Below, in pieces: positions 46,560 to 59,279 of a stretch of 64,000 bases of DNA. A program made the position numbers and the translations under genes. The notes under the pieces were generated by a model. It worked only from the letters and a program-made list of their open reading frames with translations, ran no database searches and was not told the DNA's origin. The stretch is from Epiperipatus broadwayi (Eukaryota; Onychophora; Udeonychophora; Euonychophora; Peripatidae). Numbering within the stretch: the stretch's first letter is position 1; each line of letters starts with the position of its first letter. The stretch lies in assembly GCA_028023455.1 (NCBI GenBank), contig JAQFVV010000013.1:372001-436000 (forward strand), in the 5' to 3' direction.

Positions 46560-47253
46560 ATGCAACAGTATGAATTAAAAGCTATTTTCCATCTTTTTTC
46601 ATACCGAAGAAATTATTTGCTAATTTGTAAACTATTTTTAAGATTTCTGCATTAAGAACATTGAATCAGATAGAACTATTGACTCTCTACTAACCCATCT
46701 TTCATTTTAATTATAAATTATATTAATAATTACGTTTAATATCTTTATGCTTCTATTCTTAATTGTTTTCTATGTTATTAATAAAGGTTGTGGAAATGTT
46801 ATTTGCCTCATTACCGATGTATAGTAAATTATTTCATTATTCTTTATTTTTTCTTAATGACTTGTGAAGTTTTCCTTGCTTCTATTTAATTTTTTCCTTT
46901 ATGAATTTATATTACAATTGTTCCACTGAGTGACATTAATTATGATAACATTAAATAAAAATCTGTTTATAAAAAAATTATAAAAATTATTTATTTGTTT
47001 AGTCTGGATATATATATACTTATGTAAGCTAGTGAAAGCTGAAGTTATTGAAAATATGTGATAAAACTAATTCTTAACAGATATTGGATAACATTGGTTT
47101 AGATCAAGAGACTAGTTAGTTCTATATAATTATACAAGCATTTTACTTTCAGTTCAAAGCCTTAAGTTCTTGTTTTTAAATTTCAGACTCTTGTGTGAAT
47201 AATATAAAGAGATAGAACGTGATAAATGTGTTAGTTCTAGCTTTGAATCCTAA
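46560..47253. other. Gene-free stretch
   Basis: AT-rich, no recognisable feature. Confidence 0.45.
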
Positions 47254-47294
47254 TTATCACTGATGAAGAGAATATCTAGAAAACAGTCTGATGG
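47254..47294 (+). ncRNA. Hammerhead ribozyme-like module outside a foldback
   Basis: UUAUCA (47254-47259), CUGAUGA (47260-47266), AGA-GAAUA-UCU hairpin, A, GAAA (47279-47282), ACAG, U (47287), cleavage base C (47288), UGAUGG (47289-47294) pairing with UUAUCA over six pairs, two of them G-U. All core bases are kept. The weak point is stem II, with only three pairs and an extra A before GAAA. No inverted partner is seen nearby; SINE S1 is inserted 35 bp downstream. Confidence 0.5.
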
Positions 47295-47329
47295 AAGAGA
47301 AATATTATAATACTATATATATATATTTC

Positions 47330-47430
47330 TCATGTGTCATAGCATTAGCCGGAAAGCGAACCTGCTAACCAGGGACAACTGCTTGTAAAACAGCTGTCGC
47401 TGACCTCTCGACCACCAATGCTTGACCAAT
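47330..47430 (-). repeat. SINE S1, copy 2
   Basis: Minus strand: GGTGGTCGAGAGGTCAGC (A-box region of a Ser/Leu-type tRNA), GCAGGTTCGCTTTCC (B box), ending CTAATGCTATGACACATGAG. AATACTATA on both sides (47310 and 47430) may be a short target duplication. Confidence 0.8.
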
Positions 47431-47435
47431 ACTAT

Positions 47436-48464
47436 AATATTTGGAGTTCATTGATTAGTCTTGTAAGAAACGACTCTAAAATAAGGGGGGGGGCGCTTGT
47501 GGAAACATTGATTTATATAAATAAATGAAAAAGCAGTTTTATTTTATTTAATTATTAATATTTCCAACTGTGAATTCACATGGATTGATTAATTCTTTTT
47601 ATTATTTTACATATGTAGGTAAATAATATATCAATTCAAAATAAAGTGATAAACATTTCTTTCTAAAGTTTTTTCATGAAGATTTTTTTTTTTTTAATGA
47701 ATATTATTCTAATTACTCTGACCCGTTTAGAACTATTGTAATATAATTTTTTTTTAAAGATTTTTACAGTAATTAAAATTATTGGAAATAACTAAGTTAA
47801 TAAAATATGACTTTTACATTTTTTTATGGATATTTTTTTAATAATTATGTTTAAACATTTTAGACAGAAATTTTTAAGACTGTATATAGCAGAATAACTA
47901 AGGGCCAGATTGAATGACGTTATTAAAATCAAACTCTCTCTCCTTTTAAATTTTTATTTATAAATAATGTTTATATATTTAAAAGAATTTTTTGCATGCT
48001 CGCATGCATTTACACTGCTATATTCCAATAATGTGCATACGCAAACATACAATTCAGAAGCGGCGTGCAATAATTTACATGTCTTAAGAAACTGTAATTA
48101 AATTTACTTATATTTCTCTAGTGCCATCTACTGTAAGCTTGAATAATCAATTGAAACTAGTTGGTAGACATATTCATATTTTTAGATTAATTTTTGAATC
48201 TTGCGTGTCTCCACTGAAGACTAGAATTGCGCTCTCATAGTAATCACTATCTATTAATTTAAACTAATAGCTTGCAAATCAAAAACACCACAAAGTTTTC
48301 AATCAAGTTCAACTTGATTGTACAGTTATATAGGTCTGACACTAAACTGAAATTATATAATTTAATGACTTAGACTTATGTTAACAGTAGGTGCCTTTTA
48401 TTCGTTAGCTATGAGAGTATATATCAGCGAAATATAACATGATTTTCTCAGCATACATTACAAA
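47436..48464. other. Gene-free stretch
   Basis: No gene. ATCTACTGTAAGCTTGAATAAT at 48127-48148 resembles the arm of the small inverted repeat at 58611, and a 9-bp G run is at 47486-47494. Confidence 0.45.
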
Positions 48465-48506
48465 AAGTAATTCATTCTATTGTAGAATAATTAGAATGAA
48501 TTACTT
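48465..48506. repeat. 42-bp hairpin with perfect 15-bp arms
   Basis: AAGTAATTCATTCTA and its exact reverse complement around a 12-nt loop. Position in non-coding DNA suggests the remains of a small inverted repeat. Confidence 0.9.
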
Positions 48507-49283
48507 CGTCTAAAACCATTCATCAGTTGAGAGTAGGTCATGCGTTATTTGTTGTTGATATATAATTGACATGAATTTGTTACTACATGTATCCTAATCA
48601 CACTCCAAAATCAGTATAAATGAGTCACTAAAGTGATTGTATGATTACATAAACAATAATATACACAAAGATAGATAATACAATGTGTGGGTAAATAAAC
48701 CCAATCATAAATTGAATACGTGTAAAATTATTACCCAACCATTATTTTGATAAAAAAAGAATTCATTATTTTTAATCAGTTGGTATAAAGGTCTATAGCT
48801 ATTTGAGATAATGCATATCAAAGTAATTGGATTTTGGGAACAAAATAAGAATTTTTCATTAAATCATACATTTTAAAGTGTTGACTGTGTACAGTTTGAT
48901 ATATTGTGACAAACATATTAATCCATAATTTGGGAATGTTTAGTGGTGTTTAACATAATCTACTATCAGAAACACTTAAATAAGGCAATAAAAATAAATA
49001 AATATAATAATTAAAAAACTTATCAATGAGAAAAAGAGTGGTAAAAATAAATAAATTCAATTTTGATATGTTTCTTCTGTCTGTACCATCTTCATAATCT
49101 GTTAATAGATATTATTTAGTAATAATAATATACATATTCTTTCTGTTCAACCTGCATAATCTTTTTATGGAAGTAATATAATTTTCTTCTTCTTCCTCTT
49201 TTTCCTATGTATTGATTTCAACATATCATATCATTTACACCTTCTTTAAACCCTTTATTAATACACTTTATTTATATCAAAAT

Positions 49284-49320
49284 TAACAGTTTCAACTGTC
49301 CTGCAGTCATCATCAGAGCT
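49284..49320 (-). ncRNA. Hammerhead-like module, left arm of family D
   Basis: Minus strand: CUGAUGA, U, GACUG-CAGGA-CAGUU hairpin, GAAA, CUGUUAAU. One stem II pair is G-U compared with the right arm. Stem I is not supported. Confidence 0.4.
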
Positions 49321-50302
49321 ACAATATTCAAATATATAATTATATAATTAATACACTTATACACATATTCATATACATAATTAAATATACAATATAAACA
49401 AAAATAAATATACATTTTAACCTGACCATTATAAATAATCATTTCCCATTTTATTACTTTACTCTTAAAATAATTCTATCAATATTTATTTTATATCAGT
49501 TTATTTTTATATCACTTTATTTTATTTTTATAAAAAAATTATTATTTATTATATTTATAAACATTAACATTTATTCTACTATTTAATACATATTATTGTC
49601 ATTTTACTCATATTATAAATCAACTTCTAATCTTTTATTTTTATTAAATATTTTATAATTATTAATTAACTTTTCCCACATTACAAATTACTTTTTTACA
49701 TTACAAAAATTACCTACCTCTTTACAATTCTATTTTGGGGTAAAGACAATAATTTTATAAGCAATTATTATTAATAATAGTTTGAATTTGAAAAAGGTTA
49801 AAAGAATAAAGTTGAAAAAAATGATAATAGAGGGAGGTGTTAAACAAGTGTACTAATTTTGAAAATTTCATCAGTTGGGTTTTTAGAAATAGGATTGTAA
49901 AGAGATAGGTAATTTTTGTAATGTAAAAAAGTAATTTGTAATGTGGGAAAAGTTAATTGCTAATTATAAAATATTTATTAAAAATAAAAAGTTAGAAGTT
50001 GATTTATAATATAAGTAAAATGACAATAATATGTATTAAATAGTAGAATAATTGTTAAAGTTAAAAATTATAATAAATAATAATTTTTTTGTAAAAATAA
50101 AATAAAGTGATATAAAAATAAATTGATATAAAATACATATTGATAAAATTATTTTAAGAGTAAAGTAATAAAATGGGAAATGATTATTTATAATGGTCAG
50201 GTTAAAATGTATATTTATTTTTGTTTATATTGTATATTTAATTATGTATATGAATATGTGTGTATAAGGGTATTAATTATATAACTATAAATTTGAATTA
50301 TT

Positions 50303-50347
50303 GTAGCTCTGATGATGACTGCAGGACAGTCGAAACTGTTAGTTTTG
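50303..50347 (+). ncRNA. Hammerhead-like module, right arm of family D
   Basis: CUGAUGA (50309-50315), one extra U, stem II GACUG-CAGGA-CAGUC (50317-50331, five pairs), GAAA (50332-50335), CU-GUU-AG as a small stem III, U (50343), then U as cleavage base. The catalytic core and stems II and III are good, but the bases flanking the core (GUAGCU and UUGAUA) do not pair, so stem I is missing. Confidence 0.45.
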
Positions 50348-50404
50348 ATATAAATAAAGTGTTTTAATAAAATATTTAAGAAAGGTGTAAATGGTATAAT
50401 AATC

Positions 50405-51007
50405 TGGTAATGTTCTGATCTAACATGTCAACCACTTGTTGCTATTTCTAGCTAAATTGCTAGAAATATGCAATTTCCATGGCTGCATCCAAGCTGATAG
50501 CTTTCTTTCTATGATAAAACATAGAAAGAGTCCATTTACTTGGCTTCTGGCTATCGCTGTAGCTTTTTTCTATGCAAAAAGCACAGAAAAATACCTTTAT
50601 TGGCTGCTGTAGTTGCTTGTGTTACACACTTTATCATAATTCTGTATTGTATATTTTTGCTACAGTATCACGTGATGGTATGTTGACTGCATCATATCTA
50701 AATAATTTAACTTTTCACATCCACCTTTTTTTTGTTTCATGTGAACTGACCTCTGGTACCTTCTAACAGTTTTAACAATGTCATCACTGTGCCATCAGGA
50801 CTGCATTAGTGTCACAAATTGGATTTTAGGGTGCAGCATAGCACCATTTCTAAAAACCCAATGAAAGTAACATATTGCAAGAAATTGTCCAAGACAAAAA
50901 AGATGGCTGCTTCGAACTCTGAAAATTGGCAATTGCCAGACACCAGAATTGGTTTTCATTTTAATAGTTTGTTACAATTATTAACTTTAGTGGGTAAATT
51001 GCCATAT
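50405..51007. other. Gene-free stretch with a small inverted segment
   Basis: GCTATTTCTAGCTAAATTGC/TAGAAAT and TTTCTATGATAAAACATAGAAA (50500-50525) form short hairpins. No gene. Confidence 0.45.
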
Positions 51008-51600
51008 AATTTACTTCCCCCCCCAAAAAAAAAAATGCAGTATCTGATTAGTGTCCAAAAAAGGGTAAAATTTACTTTTATTTTTTATTATAAAAATTAC
51101 CGTAACTTTTCCAATATGCAAGTAAAAAACCCCAAAGAAGCCCATCTCTGATTAATTCATATCCAAATAAGTCTCCACTATATTTACTATTATTTGTTAT
51201 TAAAAAAGTAACATAATTTTATGTATACACACACACATCAAAAGAGTGCAATCTAATTTACTTTCCCCCCCAAAATGCAGTGCCTGATTAATTACTGTCC
51301 AAAAAAGAGGTAAAATTTAATTTATTTTTTTATTAAAAAACTGCCATAACTTTTTTGATATGTAAAATAAAAAAACCCAAAGAAATCTGTCTCTGATTAA
51401 TTACTGTCAAAATTAATTACTGGCCCAAAAAGGTCAAAGTCAGCTTTCATTATAAAATTTTGTTTGAATTACTGTCCAAAAAAGTTTTGACTGTATTATT
51501 ATTTGCTATTTGAAAGTAACATAATTTTTTATCAACACACACAAAAAGCCAGTCTCTGACTAAATACTGTCCAAAAAAGTCAGCTTACATTTTTATATTT
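51008..51600. repeat. Diverged ~245-bp tandem repeat (2.5 units)
   Basis: Units start with TTACTTCCCCCCC or TTACTTTCCCCCC followed by AAAATGCAG and CTGATTA (51008 and 51258). The phrase TACTGTCCAAAAAAG occurs at 51293, 51472 and 51566 (and as TAGTGTCCAAAAAAG at 51050), and AAAGTAACATAATTTTT at 51206 and 51505. Non-coding. Confidence 0.7.
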
Positions 51601-51755
51601 TGTTTGAATTTTTTAATTTTATAGAAATTGTAATTGGAATCGCTAGCCCAGGAATGTTATATCAATGTGTTTTTGCTTAACATCAGTGCCATCATGTGGC
51701 TGACATGATAGATCAGAACACTACTGATAATCTTTTTACAGATGATTTTGTTCAC

Positions 51756-53479
<1,724 letters not shown>

Positions 53480-54240
53480 TGTGAATTTTATGTACTCTTA
53501 ATATTAACCAAGAAATTAATTATTGAAAGTACATTTCGAATAACTTTTTATTTTATCAGATTAAAATATGTAAACATCAATATGTGCATATACAGACACA
53601 ACATATATGTTAAATCAAGAAATAATTACATATTATAACATTAATAATTTTATTTTGACAAAAAAGAAATATATGATGTAGATTTCTATGTATATGCACT
53701 TCAATATACACACATGTATGTTAAATATGTTATCAAATATAATAGAAAATGAATTTCATTTATATAATTAATAAATTATTGTATCACACATACATACATA
53801 CACAGATTATTTATGTGTGTTGTAAATAAATCAATTAAGAGGTATTGAAAACCACAATGTAATAAATTGAATTTTATTTTTACATTAAACAACACATATA
53901 GGTAAAATTTAATCATTTATTATATTTTATATAGCAATTCAATTATGTTATGTAAATAAATTAATATATTCTATTGATATGCGCATATATATATATATAA
54001 ATCTAGCATAAAGTATTTGTATTATTAAAAATATAAGTTAAAAAGTTTAGTCATGTATTACTGTAGGACTTTTTAAATAATGTTCAGAAATTACATGCAC
54101 ACCCATGTATGTGTGTATATATATCATTGAATGTCCAATACAACATATAAATTTTAATCATTTTTTGATAATTCAAATGTATTCATTGTAAACTAAAGTA
54201 TTGCACATCTGTGCAAATTATATATATATATGTAAACTAA
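53480..54240. repeat. Loose periodic AT-rich block
   Basis: Phrases such as ACACAACATATATGTTAAAT, ACACACATGTATGTTAAAT and AACAACACATATAGGTAAA recur roughly every 100-150 bp, each followed by a TTTTATTT-rich part. It may be an old satellite or minisatellite; the period is not clean. Confidence 0.35.
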
Positions 54241-55225
54241 TGTAATAACTTGAATTGTGTATATTATTAATGTAGATCACAATGTGATAATTTTTTTTAT
54301 TGTATGTTAATCAAAATCAGAAGATTTCTAATTATAGAGTCATATTATAAAAACTTTATTTTTTTTTTTTGTAGTGTTATTAATAAACTTGAATTCAATT
54401 GTTAAAAATTGTGTTGCATCATCTCTTGGTCACCATAACAGTATTTGAGCTTGTGTTCTTCTGAGTTAGATTCATGTATATAATGGCTTATATATGAAAT
54501 AGGGATGTACATTAGTGCTTTTGGTCATCCAATGATGATCAATCATCATCCTGAATTGCACACAAGACTATATTCCTTAAAGCACATGCACTACATTTTA
54601 TTTTAGTCTATTAGAAATTAAGTTTATAGTTGGGCAGTATATTAATGGTACTATGTGGCCAATGTAGAACATTGATGATGATCAGCATGTTTTAATGTCC
54701 CAGCATTATTGTTTCTGATTTTTATATATTTCTTATGAATTAGCACTTAAGATGGTGCATTTCAAATTATGTTTAAATAACTGCCACAAGCTGGCAAGAA
54801 CTAAATAGTTAGCCTGGTCTACAGAAGACCCATTTCCAATCCAGTCACAAGATGGACTGTTGATTTTATTTGCTGTTGACCATTCATGATGATGAATGGT
54901 ATTATGAATATTACTTGCTTTTATAATTGGTAATTCTGGTTGATGTATAGTTAATTATAGTTGCTCTCAGGAGTTAGCTGGCTGATCTCTCACAGATATA
55001 TTGATCTCATGCTCTTTTAAATATAACATTACTTATATATTTTTTGCTAATAAACATTACTTTAAAAATTAATTTTACAGTTTTTTTATTTGCGGAGTGA
55101 TGATGATATGTTCCATCACCCCAGGGTATGACCCTGTATCCCCCCATTTTTTACAATATATACATATAATAATTAAAAAAACAATACACAAATTGTGTAT
55201 CTTGCTTTTATGCTTGTATTAAAAT
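54241..55225. other. Gene-free stretch, less AT-rich in 54420-55145
   Basis: Complex non-coding sequence with an AATAAA near 55050 and CCATCACCCCAGGG near 55110. It has the texture of an LTR or DNA transposon, but I find no second copy or terminal repeat here. Confidence 0.35.
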
Positions 55226-55320
55226 GTTTACTAGAGGAAGCTTATCAACAGCTCCAATCAAGCTTTAATTTATAAATACTAAAAGAAAAAGAATTCAAAA
55301 TCTCTATCAGAAAGTCATCA

Positions 55321-55366
55321 TCCTCAGACCAATTGATTTCAAGCTTATGGCTCACCTCAGTGAGGA
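55321..55366 (-). ncRNA. Hammerhead-like module, family E left arm
   Basis: Minus strand: UCCUCA, CUGAGGU (CUGAUGA changed at positions 7 and 9), stem II GAGC-CAUAA-GCUU, GAAA (55340-55337), UCAAUUGG, U, cleavage base C (55327), UGAGGA pairing perfectly with UCCUCA. Stem III is close to the 10-nt palindrome ACCAAUUGGU. Structure is excellent; the two core changes predict reduced or no activity. Confidence 0.5.
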
Positions 55367-55469
55367 GTTAGGACTCCAGACTCTAGTGTCCGGAGTCCTA
55401 GCTTCTCACTGAGATGAGCCATAAGCTCAAAACCTATTGGTCTGGAGATCTAGTGTCTGTAGTCCTAGC

Positions 55470-55515
55470 TCCTCATTGAGGTGAGCCATAAACTTGAAAC
55501 CAATTGGTCTGAGAA
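55470..55515 (+). ncRNA. Hammerhead-like module, family E right arm
   Basis: UCCUCA, UUGAGGU (core changed at three positions), a decayed stem II, GAAA (55496-55499), the perfect palindrome ACCAAUUGGU, C (55509) and UGAGAA. A further degraded copy sits at 55403-55448 (GAAA lost). Confidence 0.4.
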
Positions 55516-55779
55516 TGAGGACTTTCCAATAGAGATTTTGAATTCTTTCTTTTTCGGCACTTATAAATTAAAGCTTGATTGGAGCTATCGGTAAGCTCCC
55601 TCTAGTGAACATATGTATATATAGGAGACAAACTAATTCAATGACTATTACTGATTGATATGTTTTAATTTATCAATCCAATTTTTAATTAGTTGCCTGT
55701 TTAGTTATAATCTGACTGAATTATAATACAAAAAATGCAAAGAAAATATTAAATACTTATATCTATAAAGTCCATAAAA

Positions 55780-56520
55780 GTTTTCTATTATTATGCCGTG
55801 GTGCTGCATTATTTGCTATATTTTATTCCAATACCTCCTCATATATACCATACATCATGTATGATAGCTCACATTTTGATAAATTTTAATCAAATTAGTA
55901 TATATCTTGCTTATTGAACTGCTAGTATACAGTATTTTTCAACATGCACACATATATAAGACGTGCCTTTTTATTTGTATAGTATGCATATATAAGATTA
56001 TAGTGTAAACAAAATTTTAAAATAATAATAAATTAATGGGACACATTTACATATCCTTAACTGAGTGTGTTTTTACTCATTCATTCATTGAAAAAGAGTA
56101 AGAAACTATACCATTTTTTTTTTTAAAAAAAAAAAGAATAGCAAAATTTCTGTATTTCATCATAATGAAATATTTTCTGGGTGATATTCCTTTTTTGTAA
56201 AATTTTTAGCATTTTGCTTATAAAACATTTTATTATGTGAAATACTGCACATCAAATTCAGAAAGAATAGTAAAGGAAAATGAAAATCATGTGCTTTGAA
56301 CATAAGAAATTTTATTAATAAAGATGATTGTATATGTCACACTGAGATAGAAAAATAGTTTCTGGCATATTGTAAAATTTATTTATATATTTTTTTAAAC
56401 ATAATCATATACAGCACTCAGAGAGTGAAAAATGGTTGATTGTGTATTGCAAAATTATTAAATTTCAAATTTTAATGTTTTTTGTTTGTTTACATTTTTT
56501 TATTAAATAGTTTATAATTA
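55780..56520. repeat. Dispersed repeat R3, copy 2
   Basis: The counterpart of 18560-19430, with GCCGTGGTGCTGC, TAGCTCACATTTTGATAAA, GTATAGTATGCATATATAAG, AGTGTAAACAAAATTTTA and CATAATGAAATATT in the same order. Confidence 0.55.
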
Positions 56521-56550
56521 AAGTCATATGTACATATATATATATATATT

Positions 56551-56656
56551 AATCATTAAAATCCAGTCAATACTTAGACTATCCCAATATCAATAACAAT
56601 CAACAATTTCAAACTATTGCCAAGGCAATGTTCTTTTAATAATAAAGATGGAATCA
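56551..56656 (-). repeat. Dispersed repeat R5, copy 2
   Basis: The reverse complement of 32262-32385: CTATCCCAATATCAATAACA, ATCAACAATTTCAAACT, TTGCCAAGGCAA and AATAAAGATGG. About 85 percent identical over ~105 bp. Confidence 0.75.
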
Positions 56657-56659
56657 CTT

Positions 56660-57174
56660 AATACAGTTCATGGCTTTGCTTTTATTCAGTTTCTTATGGC
56701 AGAATTGTTTATTTTATTTGTGAAAGTATTTGAAAAGTCATATTACTTTAAACTTTTACATAAAATACTGTCTGAATTAATTTTCTTGTTTCTATCTAGG
56801 TTATAACCTGGGGTGTTTTCTACTTTTGGTTTATAGGAATCAAACTAATACAAATATTGTTGCTGAATGATGTATTTCAGTTTATTGATATAATCATTCG
56901 TTAATTGCTTGCTTATTTACATCTTGGCTAGATTTAATTAAAAAAATGTTTGAAAAGTGTTTATAAAAAAATGAAAAAATAAACTAAGCAAAATATTAAA
57001 TAGGAGTAAAAAATCTCATAGAAAGTTTGGAAAAAAAATAAATATTAAAACAAAGAATGGTGGTGAAAAATAAAAGATTAACATTGGTTATTGTTAGAGA
57101 ATTATAACGTGCAAAATAATTTTAAATATCAAAAAAAATGTTATTTAATAGAATCCATAAATAATAAAACTAAT
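56660..57174. other. AT-rich gene-free stretch
   Basis: No feature recognised. Confidence 0.45.
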
Positions 57175-57389
57175 TTATAATAGGCAAAACTCTCTCCATA
57201 CAGTAGTTCCACTCTAAGCAAGACAGGGTAATCAATGGATGCCAGAAGGCTTGTGCATAAAATCCCTATCTAGTGCCTACTCATCCAATATCCCCAAACT
57301 AGTTTCTGTCTTATGGCCTTCATCAGTGAGGAGCCTTGGATCTGAGAGCACTGCACCTAGATTTTAGGATCTAATGCCTATTATAACAA
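57175..57389. mobile_element. Foldback element, family B, copy 4 (single arm)
   Basis: Short termini TTATAATAGGC and GCCTATTATAA enclose one family B arm (CTCTCCATACAGTAG, GATGCCAGAAGGCTTGTGC, CCCCAAACTAGTTTCTG, CTTCATCAGTGAGGAGCC). The family tail ACAACAGTTATGAGCAAGC follows. The minus strand carries a near-complete hammerhead-like module. Confidence 0.82.
57290..57332 (-). ncRNA. Hammerhead-like module (family B copy 4)
   Basis: Minus strand: UCCUCA (57332-57327), CUGAUGA (57326-57320), A, GGC-CAUAA-GAC (stem II with one mismatch), A, GAAA (57306-57303), CUAG, U, cleavage base U, UGGGGA pairing with UCCUCA. Stem III ACUAGU is a perfect palindrome. It differs from the 28.3-kb copy by a broken stem II pair and U in place of C at the cleavage site. 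Confidence 0.55.
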
Positions 57390-57419
57390 CAGTTATGAGC
57401 AAGCATGGAAGATATGATG

Positions 57420-58014
57420 TTTTAAGGTTTAATAAAACTAATTAATGTAGAGTTGCTAAAATAAGAGTTTTTTTTACTCTAGTTCTGTCTAAAGTAAATT
57501 TGGGTAATTAATAATTCCAGATAATAGTTCTTACTTTAAATGAAATTAGAAGAGAGCTATTCTTGTTTTATCATTTATTGTGCAAATTAAAGAACTGAGT
57601 GATTCTTTACTACTAATATCGAGGTTTTATGACAAATATCCTACTATGTGCCTCACTTTATATTATTTGAGCATATGACTTAATGTTAAGCAGCAAAACA
57701 AAAATTTGTCACAGATTTGAGAATAAAATAAGAATAAGTAAAACAGCTATGTGAATAGGACAATAAAGATAAAACATTCGTGATTTGAGGAATGTGTTAA
57801 TGACACTAAAGATTTGGGAATTTGATTAGATAATATTACAGAAAGAATATAAAGTAAGAATATCCATGTCCAAGCAATAGACTTTTAATAAAACAGATTT
57901 TTTTTTAACCAACAAATTTATAATTAAAAATGTTATAAAATGCTTTATCTAGAATAGCTTTATTTGTAATAGGAATTTGGGCCATTAAAAAAGAGAGAGA
58001 GAAAGAGAGATAGA
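57420..58014. other. Gene-free stretch
   Basis: AT-rich, ending in a GAGAGA purine run that leads into the TAGG repeat. Confidence 0.45.
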
Positions 58015-58422
58015 TAGGTAGGTAGGTAGGTAGGTAGGTAGGTAGGTAGGTAGGTAGGTAGGTAGGTAGGTAGGTAGGTAGGTAGGTAGGTAGGTAGGTA
58101 GGTAGGTAGGTAGGTAGGTAGGTAGGTAGGTAGGTAGGTAGGTAGGTAGGTAGGTAGGTAGGTAGGTAGGTAGAGATCTAGGAAGGTAGGTAGGTAGGGA
58201 GGTAGGTAGGTAGGTAGGTAGGTAGGTAGGTAGGTAGGTAGGTAGGTAGGTAGGTAGGTAGGTAGGTAGGTAGGTAGGTAGGTAGGTAGGTAGGTAGGTA
58301 GGTAGGTAGGTAGGTAGGTAGGTAGGTAGGTAGGTAGGTAGGTAGGTAGGTAGGTAGGTAGGTAGGTAGGTAGGTAGGTAGGTAGGTAGGTAGGTAGGTA
58401 GGTAGGTAGGTAGGTAGGTAGG

Positions 58423-58463
<41 letters not shown>
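58015..58463. repeat. (TAGG)n then (GATA)n microsatellite
   Basis: About 100 TAGG units (58015-58424), interrupted once at 58174-58183 (GAGATCTAGG) and once by a GGGA variant near 58198, followed by ten GATA units. Runs of GG spaced by TA can form two-tetrad G-quadruplexes on this strand. Confidence 0.97.
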
Positions 58464-58610
58464 GATTGGAGGTTTTTAAAATGTGAAAAAGAAAAATAAT
58501 TTTTCAGATCAACAAGATAAAAACATGTAAGTAGATGATAATTAACAAAACATTTATTGCAGAAACTTTAATAAGAAATTATTTTGGTCTTTTTTAGCAC
58601 AATCTATTGT

Positions 58611-58678
58611 AAACTTGAATAATCATTTGTAGTGCAATTTAATCTCCAATATTACTCAAACTTACAATAGATGGAAAT
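58611..58678. repeat. 68-bp inverted repeat
   Basis: ATCTATTGTAAACTTGAATA and its near-exact reverse complement flank a 24-nt AT-rich loop. The arm sequence recurs once at 48127-48148, so it is a small dispersed family. Confidence 0.8.
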
Positions 58679-59166
58679 ACAACAGAAAAAGATTTGTTTT
58701 TATTAATAATATTACATTAATATGTAAGAATCAAGTAATGTGTTTATATTGAGAAGTTAAATAGTGAAAAAAATATAGAATTGATATTTCCTTAATAGTA
58801 GAAAAAATAATGAGAGATATGTATCTGAGAGTTGTTGAATGTAGTAGGAGAAAAGAGAAAACTGATAGAAAATTAAAGAAGAATCTTGCAAAAAGAATAT
58901 TGCAAATCAGAAGACTTTGAGAAAATTTTCTGAATTAATTCCTGAATATACTTTTGGATTAACATTTATGATATGCCATCATCCTCAATATTTGGGAATC
59001 ATATTCAACATTGTAGAATGAAGCTCTTTGAGTTTATTTTATTACTTCTGATTTCTAGTTTTTTTTTTCACATCTTTTCAGTTAACATGCTTATCTTTTT
59101 TTCTATGCCTAAATTCTATATGTCTTTTAATGTTATTTCGGATTCAACTTATTACTTTAATTGTTT

Positions 59167-59259
59167 TTTTTTAATGTGTCAAGGTGTCGGCCAAGAAACG
59201 AATCCCGGACAACTGCATGTAAGGTAGCTGTGCTAATCACTCGGCCATCAACGCTTGAC
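59167..59259 (-). repeat. SINE S1, copy 3, with 17-bp target duplication
   Basis: Minus strand: GTTGATGGCCGAGTGATTAG (A-box region of a Ser/Leu-type tRNA), GTCCGGGATTCGTTTC (B box), CTTGACACATT and an oligo-A end. The 17-bp sequence TATTACTTTAATTGTTT flanks it on both sides (59150-59166 and 59260-59276). The short body, clean duplication and A tail identify an intact LINE-mobilised SINE made of little more than the tRNA part. Confidence 0.92.
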
Positions 59260-59279
59260 TATTACTTTAATTGTTTATC

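Larger units (their letters stand above)
49224..50402. mobile_element. Large inverted repeat, family D (510-bp arms)
   Basis: Arms at 49224-49735 and 49886-50402 are reverse complements at over 90 percent by eye, with a 150-bp loop. Outer ends read ATTTACACC and its complement. Each arm holds an outward-facing CTGATGATGACTGCAGGA block with GAAA, of the kind seen in PLE terminal repeats. The rest is AT-rich and non-coding. The arm similarity means a recent inverted duplication or maintenance by conversion. Confidence 0.85.
55226..55610. mobile_element. Foldback element, family E
   Basis: Termini GTTTACTAGAGGAAGCTTAT and ATCGGTAAGCTCCCTCTAGT are complementary, as are the CCAATCAAGCTTTAATTTAT arms inside. 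The core holds three hammerhead-like modules: one minus (55321-55366) and two plus (55403-55448 and 55470-55515), the latter pair from an internal ~67-bp tandem duplication. Stem I UCCUCA is identical to that of family B, so E and B are related. No protein is encoded. Confidence 0.82.

Noticed and set aside
58015-58463. Telomeric repeat
   Set aside because: The unit is TAGG, not TTAGG or TTAGGG, and it grades into GATA.
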